DNA of 64,000 bases from Ephemerocybe angulata. Its lineage: Eukaryota; Basidiomycota; Agaricomycetes; Agaricales; Psathyrellaceae. The notes beneath the pieces were generated by a model. That model ran no database searches. It saw only the letters and a program-made list of their open reading frames with translations, and had not been told where the DNA came from. The DNA lies in the NCBI GenBank assembly GCA_013368325.1, contig JAACJK010000223.1, positions 496,001 through 560,000 of the forward strand, in the 5' to 3' direction. Made by a program: the position numbers and the translations under genes. This document shows positions 34,801 to 45,714 of the stretch, in pieces. Every line of letters starts with the position of its first letter. Position 1 is the first letter of the stretch.

Positions 34801-37460
34801 GCAGGCGAGAGTGGTTCCCGCTGTGGCGGAAGTTCGCTGGCTAGCCATGCTTGTTCGTCAGGATTTGGAATGTCGCAAGCGTGTCCGCCACTCAGGCATC
34901 GCTTACACGACCCCCACTGGGGCGTTCACATCTCACTTTAAGAGATTTACATCTTCTGCATGCCAAACTGGATTCAACCCAAGATAAGACTGTGTGTCGA
35001 GGCGCATAATTGAAATAAGACGCACCGTGGCTTTTCCGCTGAATCTAATCCTTGCAGACCGGTGGTAGTATCCCCAAAGACTCTACCACTGGCATCTTCG
35101 ACAACTGCAGACGTCTCCATACTGCGAAGATGCGATTTCTCGTCCGACGCACTGGGCCAGTTCCTATCAGTACCTTCCGACTCTTCGACCACTGCCTGTA
35201 ATGCATCTCGTGGCCGATACTCCTCCGCAGCTTTGTGCCTCTTCATTTGGAATACGTCGTCGTCCTCACGCCATAAGAGGTAGCTGGGCAATGCATCCTG
35301 GGTGTCGTCAGCATCGTAAGCAGTCCCAAGGCTATTCGAAGACGGAGTGATAGCAGTCGAATTTGCCGGCGGCATAGGTCTCGGTCCAGTCGGGGGAAGG
35401 GGTGGTAGCGGTCGTGGTGCACTGCGCTGGGTGGCAAGTTGACTGTAAGGCTCAGATTCCAAAGACCCTAGTCCAAGGTGTTGTTGCGGCATCGAAAAAA
35501 CCGAGGGAGATATCAGCTGATTGACCGGTGTCTGCGGCACTGCGTCGTCGTAATTTGGACGAGGTTTAATCGAGTTTCTCTTCATGGTCAATAACCTCGG
35601 CTTTGCCCTGAGTCTTAAGTGCGTGCCGCACGCGTTGCAGAGCGCGTCTCCCGCGCTACTTCGGCGCCAAACGCTAGTAGCCCGCGTCCCACAGTGGCTG
35701 CAAACCCTCCCATCCGAGTCTTTTTCTTTAGCTCTATACGGGGTTCCCAGACGCGCTTCCTCCCTTGTCAGAACCTCGACCATGTTACATGCATTACACA
35801 GAGGCGCCAGCGTCGTCGGGTCGCGGCGCCAGATGTCCGTGGTTGTTGTGTTGCATCTGGAACAGTGTTTCGTGGTCGGAGGTGCTTGTGAGCTGGTGCT
35901 GGATACCGGCTGCTTCACTTCGTTGTCGGGTGTCATGTAGCACGCTTCGCAGAGTGGTTCGTCGGTTGTTCGGTCGACGCGCCGGAGGGGTGTGGAGGTG
36001 GTATGGCAGCGAGAACAGCTCTTCGCAGTCGCACCGGTGCCCGACGTTCGTTCGGCGTGACCAAGGTTATCATCATCTTCTGCAAGTGGTGCGTTCGCAT
36101 CTCTAGGTTTATCTTGGCTTCGAGGTTGTGATGGACTAAGCTCGCCAAAGAGACCGAATGGACTTGCTTCGACCGGTAGTGCGTTGTTTGGTGGAGGGAT
36201 GCGGGTCAGTTGACTCGGGGCTGGAGACGAAGGGGCATAGCTATGACTGGAGTATCGGCGCCGTCGACGTTGTTCTGTAGCATCGCCAGAACGGAGTTTC
36301 TCCAAGAGGGAGTCCAGGGGCGCGGCGTCATCCGAGTCGGGGGGTACTGTCTGTGGGCTTTCGGGTGCCCTTTCAACAGTGTTGTTCTGTTGGAAGAACG
36401 ACCCATTAGCGATACCCCGTTCGTCGTCGTCGTCTTCCTCATATACCACATCGTGCCGGCGAGGATCTTCGGCAACGGTCCCTAAACCTCCGACTGTGCC
36501 CCTTTTCCCCTTGCGAAGCCCCCTTTTCCGTGAAGTCGTCCTCCACGCAGGCTTACTCTCCCCCGCAGCCTCGTTTGGCGGTGCATAAAGGCCTCCTCCT
36601 CCTCCAGCAGTAGCCTCCCCTCCCCAAAGCTCATCCAACCCCTCAATGTTGCCCGACCCCCAAGCCTCGCCTGCATGCCCCTCTCCATCCCGCGTATCCC
36701 CAGAACCAAAAGTCGGCCATGCACCAGTAATCCCTCCCTCAGACAGTCCCCATTCACCGCCACCACCATAAAGTCCCAAATCCCCGTTCTTATCAGCACT
36801 CCATCCACTCCATGCGGGGCCACCGCCTTGGCCCCACCCCGCTCCAGCCGCCCAGTCGAGTCCGTGTTCAGTGTTCCAAGCGTTGTTGGTGTCGTTTCCT
36901 TGACCCCATCCCCCGGTCGAGCCTTGCGGCACTGCCCAAGTGTTGTGTGGCGTGGGCTGGCCATAGGGAGAAGCCCATGTGGAATTTGCGTTGTTGTTGG
37001 CTCCTTGACCCAACCCCCCGGTTGAACCTTGCGGCGCCCAAGTGTTGTCTGGCGCATACTGGCCATAGGGCGAAGTCCATGTGGGATTCGGCGCCAAGTA
37101 GCCGCCGTAACCGTAGGGTGCTTGTACGCTTCCTGGTACATTGGGGTACCAATTCTGCAGAGGCGGAGGAGGAGGGACGGCCGGTCGATAGTGTACGTTG
37201 TTCAGCGAGTACGGGTGCTCGTTCGATGGCCTCGTTGCGAGTTCATTCTCCTTCCGCTCTCTTCCTCCTCCTCCTCCTGCACGGTCGACGGGTATGTCGT
37301 CTATCGTCCTATCTTTCGCCTTTCCGAGGATTTTCTTCACTCCCAGTGCTACAGAGGGTTTGAACGGGTCTACGGGCGCGTACATGGCGCCACGAGCACG
37401 CTGAGCATGGCCCTTAGTCGTAGCCTCTGAATGGCGTTGGTTGGAGGATGAAGGGTGCAT
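31836..37460 (-). CDS. GATA zinc-finger / multipass membrane fusion protein, about 1749 aa (gene F)
   Basis: Exons 35026-37460, 34937-34967, 34485-34901, 33748-34427, 33521-33689, 33384-33460, 32254-33325, 31836-32204. Order of parts: the [19 protein letters not shown] motif (residues 27-54, shared with gene E); a W/G-rich repeat; three variant GATA-like fingers near residues 481, 532 and 586 (CX2CX17-18CX2C, e.g. [15 protein letters not shown] and [14 protein letters not shown]); a Zn2Cys6-like segment [13 protein letters not shown]...[11 protein letters not shown] at 34905-34961; a canonical GATA finger [18 protein letters not shown]...LCNACGLF with tail [15 protein letters not shown]. The tail and the first part of the gene-E-type membrane domain ([20 protein letters not shown]) lie in the single exon 33748-34427. 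Exons of 169 and 77 nt match gene E exactly in length. The 35-nt intron in the Zn2Cys6 region is doubtful. A DNA-binding, membrane-anchored regulator is inferred. Confidence 0.82.
36885..37092 (-). repeat. Two-copy in-frame W/G-rich repeat in gene F
   Basis: Two tandem copies of about 35 codons: [19 protein letters not shown] and [20 protein letters not shown], each followed by STGGxGQG and an Asn-rich spacer. Probably disordered. Confidence 0.8.
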
Positions 37461-37804
37461 GTTAATACGGTAGAGGAGAGGTGGTTGAACGTGGATTGAG
37501 CGAAAGTCTTCAACAAGCGCCCGATATTAACACAGCTGTTACAGCTTTTTGTTGGATTGGGAGATGTTTGCTCACCATTTCCCCGTTTTCACCGCATGGC
37601 GGCTGTGATAAGAATATGGGATGGATGCTCCCCGGCGAGAACTTGCCTAGATCGTGGTGGTAGAGTCATGGGAGTAGAGGACGACATCTCGCAAGTGCCC
37701 AGTGTAACTGTGGGCAGTTCTCTGGTTGAATAACACATCATGGATTGAGTCAAAAGCAGAGGTCCTTGGATCGTTGCCAATCAATGTTGATTACATAGGG
37801 CCCT

Positions 37805-37839
37805 AAGATTAGATCAAACATTGATCTTATCTTATCTCC
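37805..37839. promoter_or_regulatory. Double GATAAG block about 360 bp upstream of gene F
   Basis: AAGATTAGATC, then GATCTTATCTTATCTCC, i.e. GATAAGATAAGATC on the minus strand. Candidate autoregulatory site, because gene F itself encodes a GATA finger. Confidence 0.5.
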
Positions 37840-39907
37840 CCCCGTGTCAATGGCAGACAACATAGCGGGTTATAACTTGGCTAGGGAACGTAGGAATCTG
37901 AATCGCTACATATTCCGGGCCAAGTATAGCCTTTATGGTATTCTGCATAGCTCTAAGCATGTTTCCCTCAAAGAATAACAGCCGCTGTTCCTATACAGCA
38001 GTGGCACTGAGACCAGGGGACGCGAACGGGAGCGAATAGTATGGGTGCGCCAGAGCGCGAGCAATCAGGCGAAGGACCGCACAGCGTGCACCGACATTTG
38101 AGGTGTCAGGAATACCCACTATGGTATTCTGAAGTCAACGAAACCCTACGATATATCCTCACGAGAAGTCGATTCAAAAGGGCTTGATCGTGGTACGATG
38201 ATAGTCGAAACAGAACATACCAAATGATTATGCGCACGCGAACAGAACATGGTGCAATCTTTATATGAATAGAGCCACGAGTATCCACTTCATGCTATAG
38301 TAGATACTTAGTGTCAGACTTATACAATCTTGCTAAGCTGAGCGCTGAGCGCTCATCCTTGCTAAGTAAGCGCCCCATGCATTCCTGCCTCGTCAAGAGC
38401 GCCCAAGATTGCACCATGTCCGAGGGGTTAAGCAAATTGCCCTACATAGTCGCTTAGTAAAGCCCTTCTGAGTTACATACTGTATGGGCCTCGGGTTGAA
38501 CGGATACCCCTTGTATCTCTCAGTCTAGGCTACAGCCTACGAGCCCCACAACTTTTACTATACCCTTCTATGGAGTCTAAGGCAGATCTTATGTCCAGGA
38601 CGAGCACTATCTGATACCAGCACACGGATAGCTTTTTACCGAGTGCTACTAGATTGCAGGACACAGTCCAATTCCTGCACATCCATCTGACAGATGAGCG
38701 CAAATCTGTGACCATCCGTGCTTCTTGATAGACACCAGGGCCATTCTGTCTCTTCTGCCCTATCTTAGTATCTAAAGGACTACTTATCACTTCTCGGACT
38801 CCCCCCGGAGGCCACTTTCATTCACCTGACGCGTCGACCCTGTCTTCTCTACGGGTTCCTCGGTTGCATCTTATCCGCTCTGGGCGCTTATTGCCATGAT
38901 CGCATCAGTGATCGAGGGAAAACGCGATTCAATTTTTTTTCTTTTTTTTGGTGGTTTCTCAGGGAACGTGAATGTGACAAAGTACGTGCGTCCCATCGTC
39001 GAAAGAAAGGATGATAGTATGAGAACTACCAAACCACATGGAGGAAATGCATCTTACGCACACCGTGTGGGACTCGTATAGTGCCGATACCAGTTGAAAC
39101 ACCGTCGATGCCGTGTAACGCGCAGGCTCTGCCCGTTACGCAGTCATCTGTTCCTTCCGCACTACACCACTATGTACCCATTAAAACCCCCATATCTAAG
39201 TCTACCGTGATGCCCGGAAAACGCGATTCAAGTTGTGTCGGAGATTTCCGCGCGACTGTTTAAACGAATTTTATGTCGAAGTACGTCTAAAAGACGTAAA
39301 ATGCTGTTGAATAGGGAAATCACGCTTCTAAACAGAACATTGGCGCCCAAATTACCCAATTTTGGCGCCAGTTCAGTTGAAAAGCGTGGATGACCCAAAC
39401 GGAAAGTTCCGACATGGGATGCCCACACGTGGTGCCTGGTATGCACTGTGCAGGCGAGCCAAGACACAGAAGCCTGAGTGGGAGGCGTCGCAGCACGGTT
39501 GCTTTGTGCCTCGCCATTGGGCTGCAGCGCATCGAACCTTCGACCCTCCCGTCGCGTCACTTCAAATTATTAGAGAGGCCCGCGAAGTAGGGTATAAATG
39601 GACACTTGTGGTGGGTAGGGGGAGTGTTAGGCTTGTAGCAGCAGCTACAGATTAATGAAACATTACTCTTCTGCACACGTAGCGCTTCATACAAGAGCGC
39701 GGTCAAGTATCAGCATCGAGCGCCGACATAAATAGGGGCCTGTCACCCCAAATGGGCTTGTTAGACGATCACACCTGTATGACAAGAACACTTTCATGTC
39801 ATCCCAGCCAAAAGCTGACGCTGACTAGCTTTGCTCCCCTACATCCTTACAGATCATCCAACGAAATAGCCCCATATTTATCCCCGAACCAAGTGTAACA
39901 TGCGTAC

Positions 39908-39914
39908 TATAAAA
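39908..39914 (+). promoter_or_regulatory. TATA box of the AIF2-like gene
   Basis: TATAAAA 94 bp before the ATG at 40008, in a context typical of a basidiomycete TATA promoter. Confidence 0.55.
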
Positions 39915-40007
39915 CCTCGAGGCTCTTCCGGAGCTCTACACCCCAATCCCTCCTCCCGTCCACCCCTCTAACTCCCGACGCGCTAGATCTACTCTCCTCT
40001 CCATCCC

Positions 40008-41355
40008 ATGTCCACATTAAAAAACATCATCATCCTCGGCGGCGGCGCCTTCGGCCTCGCCACCGCGCGTGAACTCGTCACCAAGCTCGACACCACGCGC
40101 TTCAAGCTCATCCTCATCACCTCCCGCCCATACTACGTGCACCTCCCCGGCCTCATCCGCACCGTCGTCACCGCCGAAGGCGCGCTCGAAAAACAAGTCC
40201 TCATGCCGTACGCGAACAGCCTCAAAGGCAAGGGCGAGGTGAAGGTCGCCAGCGTCGTTTCCTTCACGTCGACGAAGGAGGGCGGGGAGGTCGAGCTGAG
40301 CACGGGCGAGCGGCTGCCGTACTCTGTCCTTGTTCTTGCGCCGGGGGCTATTTGGGAGGGCCCGCTGAACTTGCCTGAGGAGCCGGCTGCTGTGTTGGAG
40401 CATATCAACGCGTGGAGGGCGAAGATTGAGAACGCCAATTCTATTCTTTTGGTCGGTGGAGGCGCTGTCGGCATCGGTACGTCCCTCCTCATCTCCCCAT
40501 CTCTAGCCAAGCTCACACGACACGGATAGAATTTGCCGGAGAAATCAAGGACTTCTTCCCTGTACGTACTCAGTACATCCTCTCCTTACTACAATGTTAC
40601 TGACTAGCTGCAGAGCAAAAGCGTTACCCTCGCACATGGCCAGGCCAAGCTCATCAACGACACCTACCCGGACAAGTACAGGAGCAAGCTCCTCGCACGC
40701 GTCAACAAGACCGGCACCGAGGTCGTCCTCAACGAATACGTCGACGCCACCGAGCCGAGCGAGGACGGCACCGTGACGACGCGAAGCGGGAAGAAGCTGA
40801 AGGCCGACCTCATCGTGAGTACCCACGCCCCCACGCGGATAACCAGGTTTCTCAGTCTGACTGTGTTATAGATCCCTTCTCGCGGCGGTCGTCCCAACAC
40901 CTCCGTCATCTCCAGCTCCTTGGGCGCAGACGCCGTCACCGCCTCAGGACACATTAAAGTCCTCCGCACCCTGCAGCTCCCAGACCACCCAAGAATCTTC
41001 GCTGCGGGCGACGCTATCGAGTGGAAAGAACAAAAACAAGCCGGCAAGTCGACAGGACATGCGACGGCTATTGCGAAGAACATCTTGGCGCTCCTTAACG
41101 GTGGAGAGGCCTCGACGCCGTACAAGGGCGCCACTGAGATGATTGTTACTACTGTCGGTCGGGTGAGTATACATCCTCTGGTGTGAGCTGTGGATTCGAT
41201 ACTGATTGTTTTCGGGTTTGCAGACTGGAGGTGTGGCTTACATGGGATTCCTGTGGGGCATCACGTTTGGAGATGGATTCTCCGCGATGGTCAAGTCGAA
41301 GACCTTGCTCGTCGACATGATGAGAAATAGCTTTGAGCTTGGGAAGCTGGAGTAA
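40008..41355 (+). CDS. AIF2/FSP1-like FAD-dependent NAD(P)H oxidoreductase, 374 aa
   Basis: Exons 40008-40476, 40530-40561, 40614-40814, 40872-41162, 41224-41355 with consistent phases. The N-terminal FAD-binding Rossmann motif is IIILGGGAFGLATAREL. The second dinucleotide-binding motif is ILLVGGGAVGIEFAGEI, split by intron 1. The C-terminal FAD site is RIFAAGDAIEW. Length and order match the AMID/AIF2/FSP1 branch of pyridine nucleotide-disulfide oxidoreductases, which oxidise NAD(P)H and can reduce quinones at membranes. No mitochondrial presequence or membrane segment is visible, so the location is unclear; lipid droplet or mitochondrial outer surface is known for relatives. Confidence 0.9.
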
Positions 41356-42097
41356 ACATTTCCGGTCTGGCGCAGTGTATGGCTTCTACTTGTTCCTTTT
41401 GAGTTCATCCTTTGGGTTTTCGTGACAACCGCATCTTTCTTTCATATTATTCTCCCATGCAACGATCGTGCTTCAGATACCTGGTACTTACTCACTTTTA
41501 CCATCTATACCCTAATATATCATGTTATCGATTGAATATCATGCTTCATATTTCTACTTAACTCGTGGACAGCGGGCATCCCTCGTTCGTCGTCGGCTGA
41601 TATACCAAAGGACCAAGGAACTCAGCTAGGGTCCGTTACGTCGCGTTGCATGCAACTCTGCCATAGCGCGGGCACGGGCACCTGAGACCGTGCTTTGAAG
41701 ACGTCAGATCCACTTCTTCAAGATTTTCTCGGCTCAAGTTCCACTGCGTCGAGCGAAGAGCCTCAAGGGGACGGAGGGTTCGAGTTGAGGCTGGAGCGAC
41801 CGTGAATGGACTGTGGGCACCTTTCTGCGCCTGTCCGTGGTGAAGGATCGATAACCATTAGTCAGTCACGCTTCAGATGACAAGGCGCCTGCCTGACCCA
41901 AATAAGCGCCCATCCCGCCAGTCCGACTAACAGGAAGACGGAGGCCTTGGATAACTCTCGATCTCATAGATAGCTAACCTAGCAGTACAACAACATGGCA
42001 ATAAAGACCCAAAACTATAATACAGCATCCCCGGGAGACCCAGTCTAAATAGAATGTACATACAATATTTAACAACAGTCCAAGTTCAACTACATAA
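41356..42097. other. Intergenic, convergent 3' ends
   Basis: Between the stop of the AIF2-like gene and the stop of the next minus-strand gene; no gene or repeat was recognised. Confidence 0.5.
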
Positions 42098-44014
42098 CTA
42101 ACCGTACACCACGCTGCTGCGAACGGAAAGCATACTGCTAACCCTCTTTCTGACAACTTTACTCCTCTTCGCCACGCTAGTCTGCCAATCAGCTGAAGGT
42201 GTGAAATCGATCGTTCGCCGGAATGACTTCGAGAAGGAGCCTCCGACTAGGCCTATACCCTTCTCAACCGCCACCATCGACGTGGGCAGCCCAGTCGTCT
42301 CATCGCACACCACATCGTACGTGCCCTCCTGCTTCAAGTGGTTCGGACACCGCTCCCTAGCCCACCGCACATTAATCTGCTTCACCCCCGGCGCAGCCCT
42401 CAAGATCCGACTCGCAGTCTCCACCATCGTCTCGTCCAGGTACTTGTGCCCCTTTGTTAACGAAAACCGCTTGAGCTTCGGCAACAAATGCAATCCAGAC
42501 ACAAGCTGCTTCAACGGCTTTGCGGTGAACGAGTTTGTGCACATAAAGTGCAAGTCTGTGAGCCCCGGGCACGCGGCCATGATGTTGTGGAAGAAAGTCG
42601 TATGGTCGCGGTTGGAGTCGAAGAGGTGCACCCAGATCTCGAGCGAGGTCAGGTTCGGCAGCCCGCGGAGGACGGCGCACACAGCGTTGATGCGGCTCTG
42701 GTATATGGGCTCGCACGTGAGGTCGAGCGTCTCGATGGCCTGCGGGGAGGGCGTGGACGCGAGCTGCTGGTATATTCCGGTGAAGGTGGTGAGTGCGGGT
42801 AAGGAGCGTGCTGGGAGGGTGAAGGAGAGGGTGTCGGGACTCATGAAGTGGCGGAAGCTCCAGAGGAAGCGGAGGTACTTTAGCGCTTTGTGTTCTTTGA
42901 GGAAGTCGTCGAAGGCACCGTCGTTGGCGAGTGCTGAGGGCCCGAGAGAGAAGTCGCTTGTGTATCCGAAGGAGCCGAGTGTTAGACTGTGTAAGGACGG
43001 CCACGATCCTTCGATGATGCGGTCGAAATTGAAGAGTCGTGCTGTAGGTGAGAAGGTACAGATCGCGAGCTCCTCGAGATCCGGGCAGCGCTGCAGTATC
43101 ATATCCCAGAACTCTTCAGGGAGCTTTTCAGGTATCTGATTCGCGTCCGAGGTGGGTATACCATGTCGAGCGATGATGGAGAAGCTTGTCAGGTTCGAGA
43201 ACTTGAACAAGCTGCTTGTCGATGTCAGAGGATGTCTTCCCACATTTGTCGAAATACTTCTTAGCGCCCTACACCTAAATGAAGATACATACGGGCATGA
43301 GCTTAGGGGTGACTTGATCGCACTGCGAGAAGCGAAACAGGTCCACCCACCTTGCCTGGAAAGCACCCCACAGCCGATCTGACGGCAGCTCTAGCCCATC
43401 CCAGTCGAACGTCGTGAGCAAGGTCAAGCTCCCCGATAGACTTTCCAGCATCTCCACGACCCATTCCTCGTCGAGATAGTCGTCCGGCCGCGGCCATGCA
43501 AGGTAGTAGTTCGGCCGCACCGCGAGCTTGCGGATGTACCGACACAGATGCCTCCGCTCCCTCAGCATGACGAGGGCTGTGCGGCACGCCCGGCTGGACT
43601 TGAGCACGACGGTGTCGTATACCGCGGGGAGGAGCAGCTGGCGCAGATGCGAGGACTGTTGGATATAGATGGTCGATAGGTACCATGGTCAGCAATGGTT
43701 ATTTTGCACTGATGAATGGGGCTCTAGGAGTCGCGACGACGTACCGTCAGGCTGAAGCTTAGGATGTCGGCGGGCTGGAGACGATCGGCGATTTCCCGGA
43801 CAATGTCCTCCGGGAGCGACCCCACAGGCGGCGGCGTCCCTTCCAGCGAGACGATCCCAGACGAGCCCGTGGACAGGGGCATCTGGAAGAACGACCTCAG
43901 GCTCTTCCTCCTCGACCTCGAGAGCGACGACTGGGACTTCCTCCCGGCCAGCGCCGCTGCCGAAGAGGAGGCCCGTAAGGTAGAGGAGGAGTCCTGCTGC
44001 GCTAGATGCAACAT
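42098..44014 (-). CDS. F-box/LRR-type protein, about 583 aa
   Basis: Exons 43745-44014, 43351-43655, 42098-43274; phases agree, and intron 2 was chosen because it restores LWGAFQARCRALRSISTNVG. A Ser-rich leader precedes the F-box LPEDIVREIADRLQPADILS followed by SSHLRQLLLPAVYDTVVL. The rest is a series of leucine-rich segments (LPNLTSLEIWVHLF, CPGLTDLHFMC, LLPKLKRFSLTKG). Likely a substrate adaptor of an SCF ubiquitin ligase. The frame is open further upstream with another ATG at 44104; 44014 is chosen because the sequence before it looks like a leader, but this is not certain. Confidence 0.8.
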
Positions 44015-44352
44015 GGTGGTGGGGGATGACAGCCAGGACCGCGGGCGTCTCAGGGTCCTTGTGTGGCCCTTCCAGGCGAGTTCATTCTTGTGACTTGTCT
44101 GCATAAGACGCGAGGCATCGAAGACCACAAAGGGATGGGCCCACACGTGGATGACGCATTGTCAACACGTCCATTTTAGCCTCGCTTCGTCCGTGCATCC
44201 AATATCAGCGGATCTATGTATGTATGGCTATCTGATAAAGAGCTATTAATATTAAGTACGTCATTAAGACAGCTTAAATAGCAGGCGATACATAGGGGAC
44301 CGACGAGGGTCACTTTAGTGGACGCCGCCACCGGAATAGTGTTATGCTAATT
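44015..44352. other. Short intergenic region
   Basis: About 340 bp between two minus-strand genes; nothing recognised apart from a possible longer N-terminus of the F-box gene up to 44104. Confidence 0.4.
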
Positions 44353-45710
44353 CTACCAAGAATCCCTAGTCACTCGGGCCTGTACATCATTTCTTGACGA
44401 CGTCCGGCGTAGAAGAGTATCTAAGTGTCCATCCAGACTTTGAGACGCCTTTTCTATAGCCATGATATCGTCCTGTGCCCATACCTCTTTCCCATTGTTG
44501 TATGACACAACAAACAACAATGAGACCGATCGCAGAGACTCGATCTGATATAACAGGTCGTCTACCTCAGCCCAAGCGTCTTTCAATCCGTTACAGTCCC
44601 ATGGAACGTCCGGGTTGCACGAGTCCCACCGAATTCGAATCTCCAAAGTGCGGATCTGGGAAGAGGGGGGCTCGATGCTCCTGAGGAGGTTTCGGAGGCT
44701 GGTGGGAAGTCCAACTCTGCTATCATGGAAGGACACCTGCAGCTCCAGACTAATTCTCTGCAAGCATGGATATTCGGCGAGGTGGATATCAGGTAAAGCG
44801 TCATCTAGATATCGACGGACACACTCAATTAACGTTTGAACACCCCTAGATATATTGTTGACTCACCTATTCGGTTGCAAAAGCTGAGTCGCTCGACCAC
44901 AGCTGACGACAGTCGGAGTACAGCAGCTGACACCTCGACCTCATTCGTAGATGCAGTAACGAACTCAGCTTCCCTCAACATAGACAGCGAGAGCGTCGAA
45001 GACCGGAGGAGAGGAAATATGAAAGGAAACGAGCCGCGGATAGACAGGCGCTTCGGCTCTGGCAGGCGCCCTCTGCGCGCCCGTTCCACCCGAGTTGATA
45101 GCCGACCATCACCAACCGCCCCATCCTCCTCCTCCTCAATAGTGCAGTCTCGTATCGTGAGTCGCTGAAGATTCGTCGGTCTGCCAAAGAGTGATAGGGG
45201 AAGATCTGAAAATCCTTGGACGGAGACTTCCTCCAGCGTTTCCAAGGCCATAATTCCCACCAGCGCTCCCCGTAATGCAGGAGTGAACGCATCCCAGGGG
45301 GACGTCCCCGGCCGCGTCTGGAGCTGTATCGACCTCAGGCCCGTAAGTCTCCCCACAATCTCCGGGAGCTCAGGCTCCCAAAACGCACTATTCCGAAGAT
45401 GCAAAACCTGCACATACTCCGCAATCCTCGTCGAACCTCCAGGCCCACTGAGACTCCTCTGCTGAAGGAGCCGGAGGAAGGCACCCATCCTCGACTCGTC
45501 GACGGGGGTGGTGTAGCGCGTCACGAACTTGACCTCGCGGAAGAGGTGCATTTGGCACCGGGGGAGGAAGGTGCGGCTTACGAGCGCACATTGGCGGAGG
45601 GTGTCGCGTGCGCGGCGGTCGTAAGCGCACGCCCCTGCGACGGCGTCTATCACGGCGTCCACCAGTTCCTGCGCAAGTACAGTGGGGGGTCTTGGTGGGG
45701 GGATCTTCAT
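44353..45710 (-). CDS. F-box-like protein with LRR-type tail, about 431 aa
   Basis: Exons 44867-45710 and 44353-44804 (phase 1 intron). The N-terminal pattern QELVDAVIDAVAGACAYDRR then LRQCALVSRTFLPRCQMHLF fits the degenerate F-box common in agaricomycetes. Leucine-rich strands follow (LTGLRSIQLQT, LETLEEVSVQGF, PTNLQRLTIRDC, SQIRTLEIRIRW). The start at 45710 has A at -3; the frame is open upstream with ATGs at 45773 and 45859, so the N-terminus may be longer. No partner or substrate can be inferred. Confidence 0.72.
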
Positions 45711-45714
45711 GTTC

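Larger units (their letters stand above)
37461..40007. other. 2.5 kb intergenic region between gene F and the AIF2-like gene
   Basis: No gene was recognised. Contains the GATA block 37805-37839, two copies of GGAAAACGCGATTCAA about 300 bp apart (38917 and 39216), and a near-palindrome TTGGCGCCCAAATT/AATTTTGGCGCCA at about 39341-39371. Both are possible traces of a mobile element, but no terminal repeats or coding capacity were seen. Confidence 0.5.

Noticed and set aside
38916..39232. Two copies of GGAAAACGCGATTCAA about 300 bp apart, considered as solo LTR or transposon ends
   Set aside because: Only 16-17 bp match, with no target-site duplication, internal coding sequence or terminal inverted repeats.
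39420..39600. GGTTCGATGC on the minus strand suggesting a tRNA T-arm
   Set aside because: Flanking bases do not pair as a T-stem and no D- or anticodon arm fits upstream.
42372..43004. 210-codon minus-strand His/Arg/Leu-rich frame
   Set aside because: Frame-shifted shadow of the F-box/LRR exon on the same strand.
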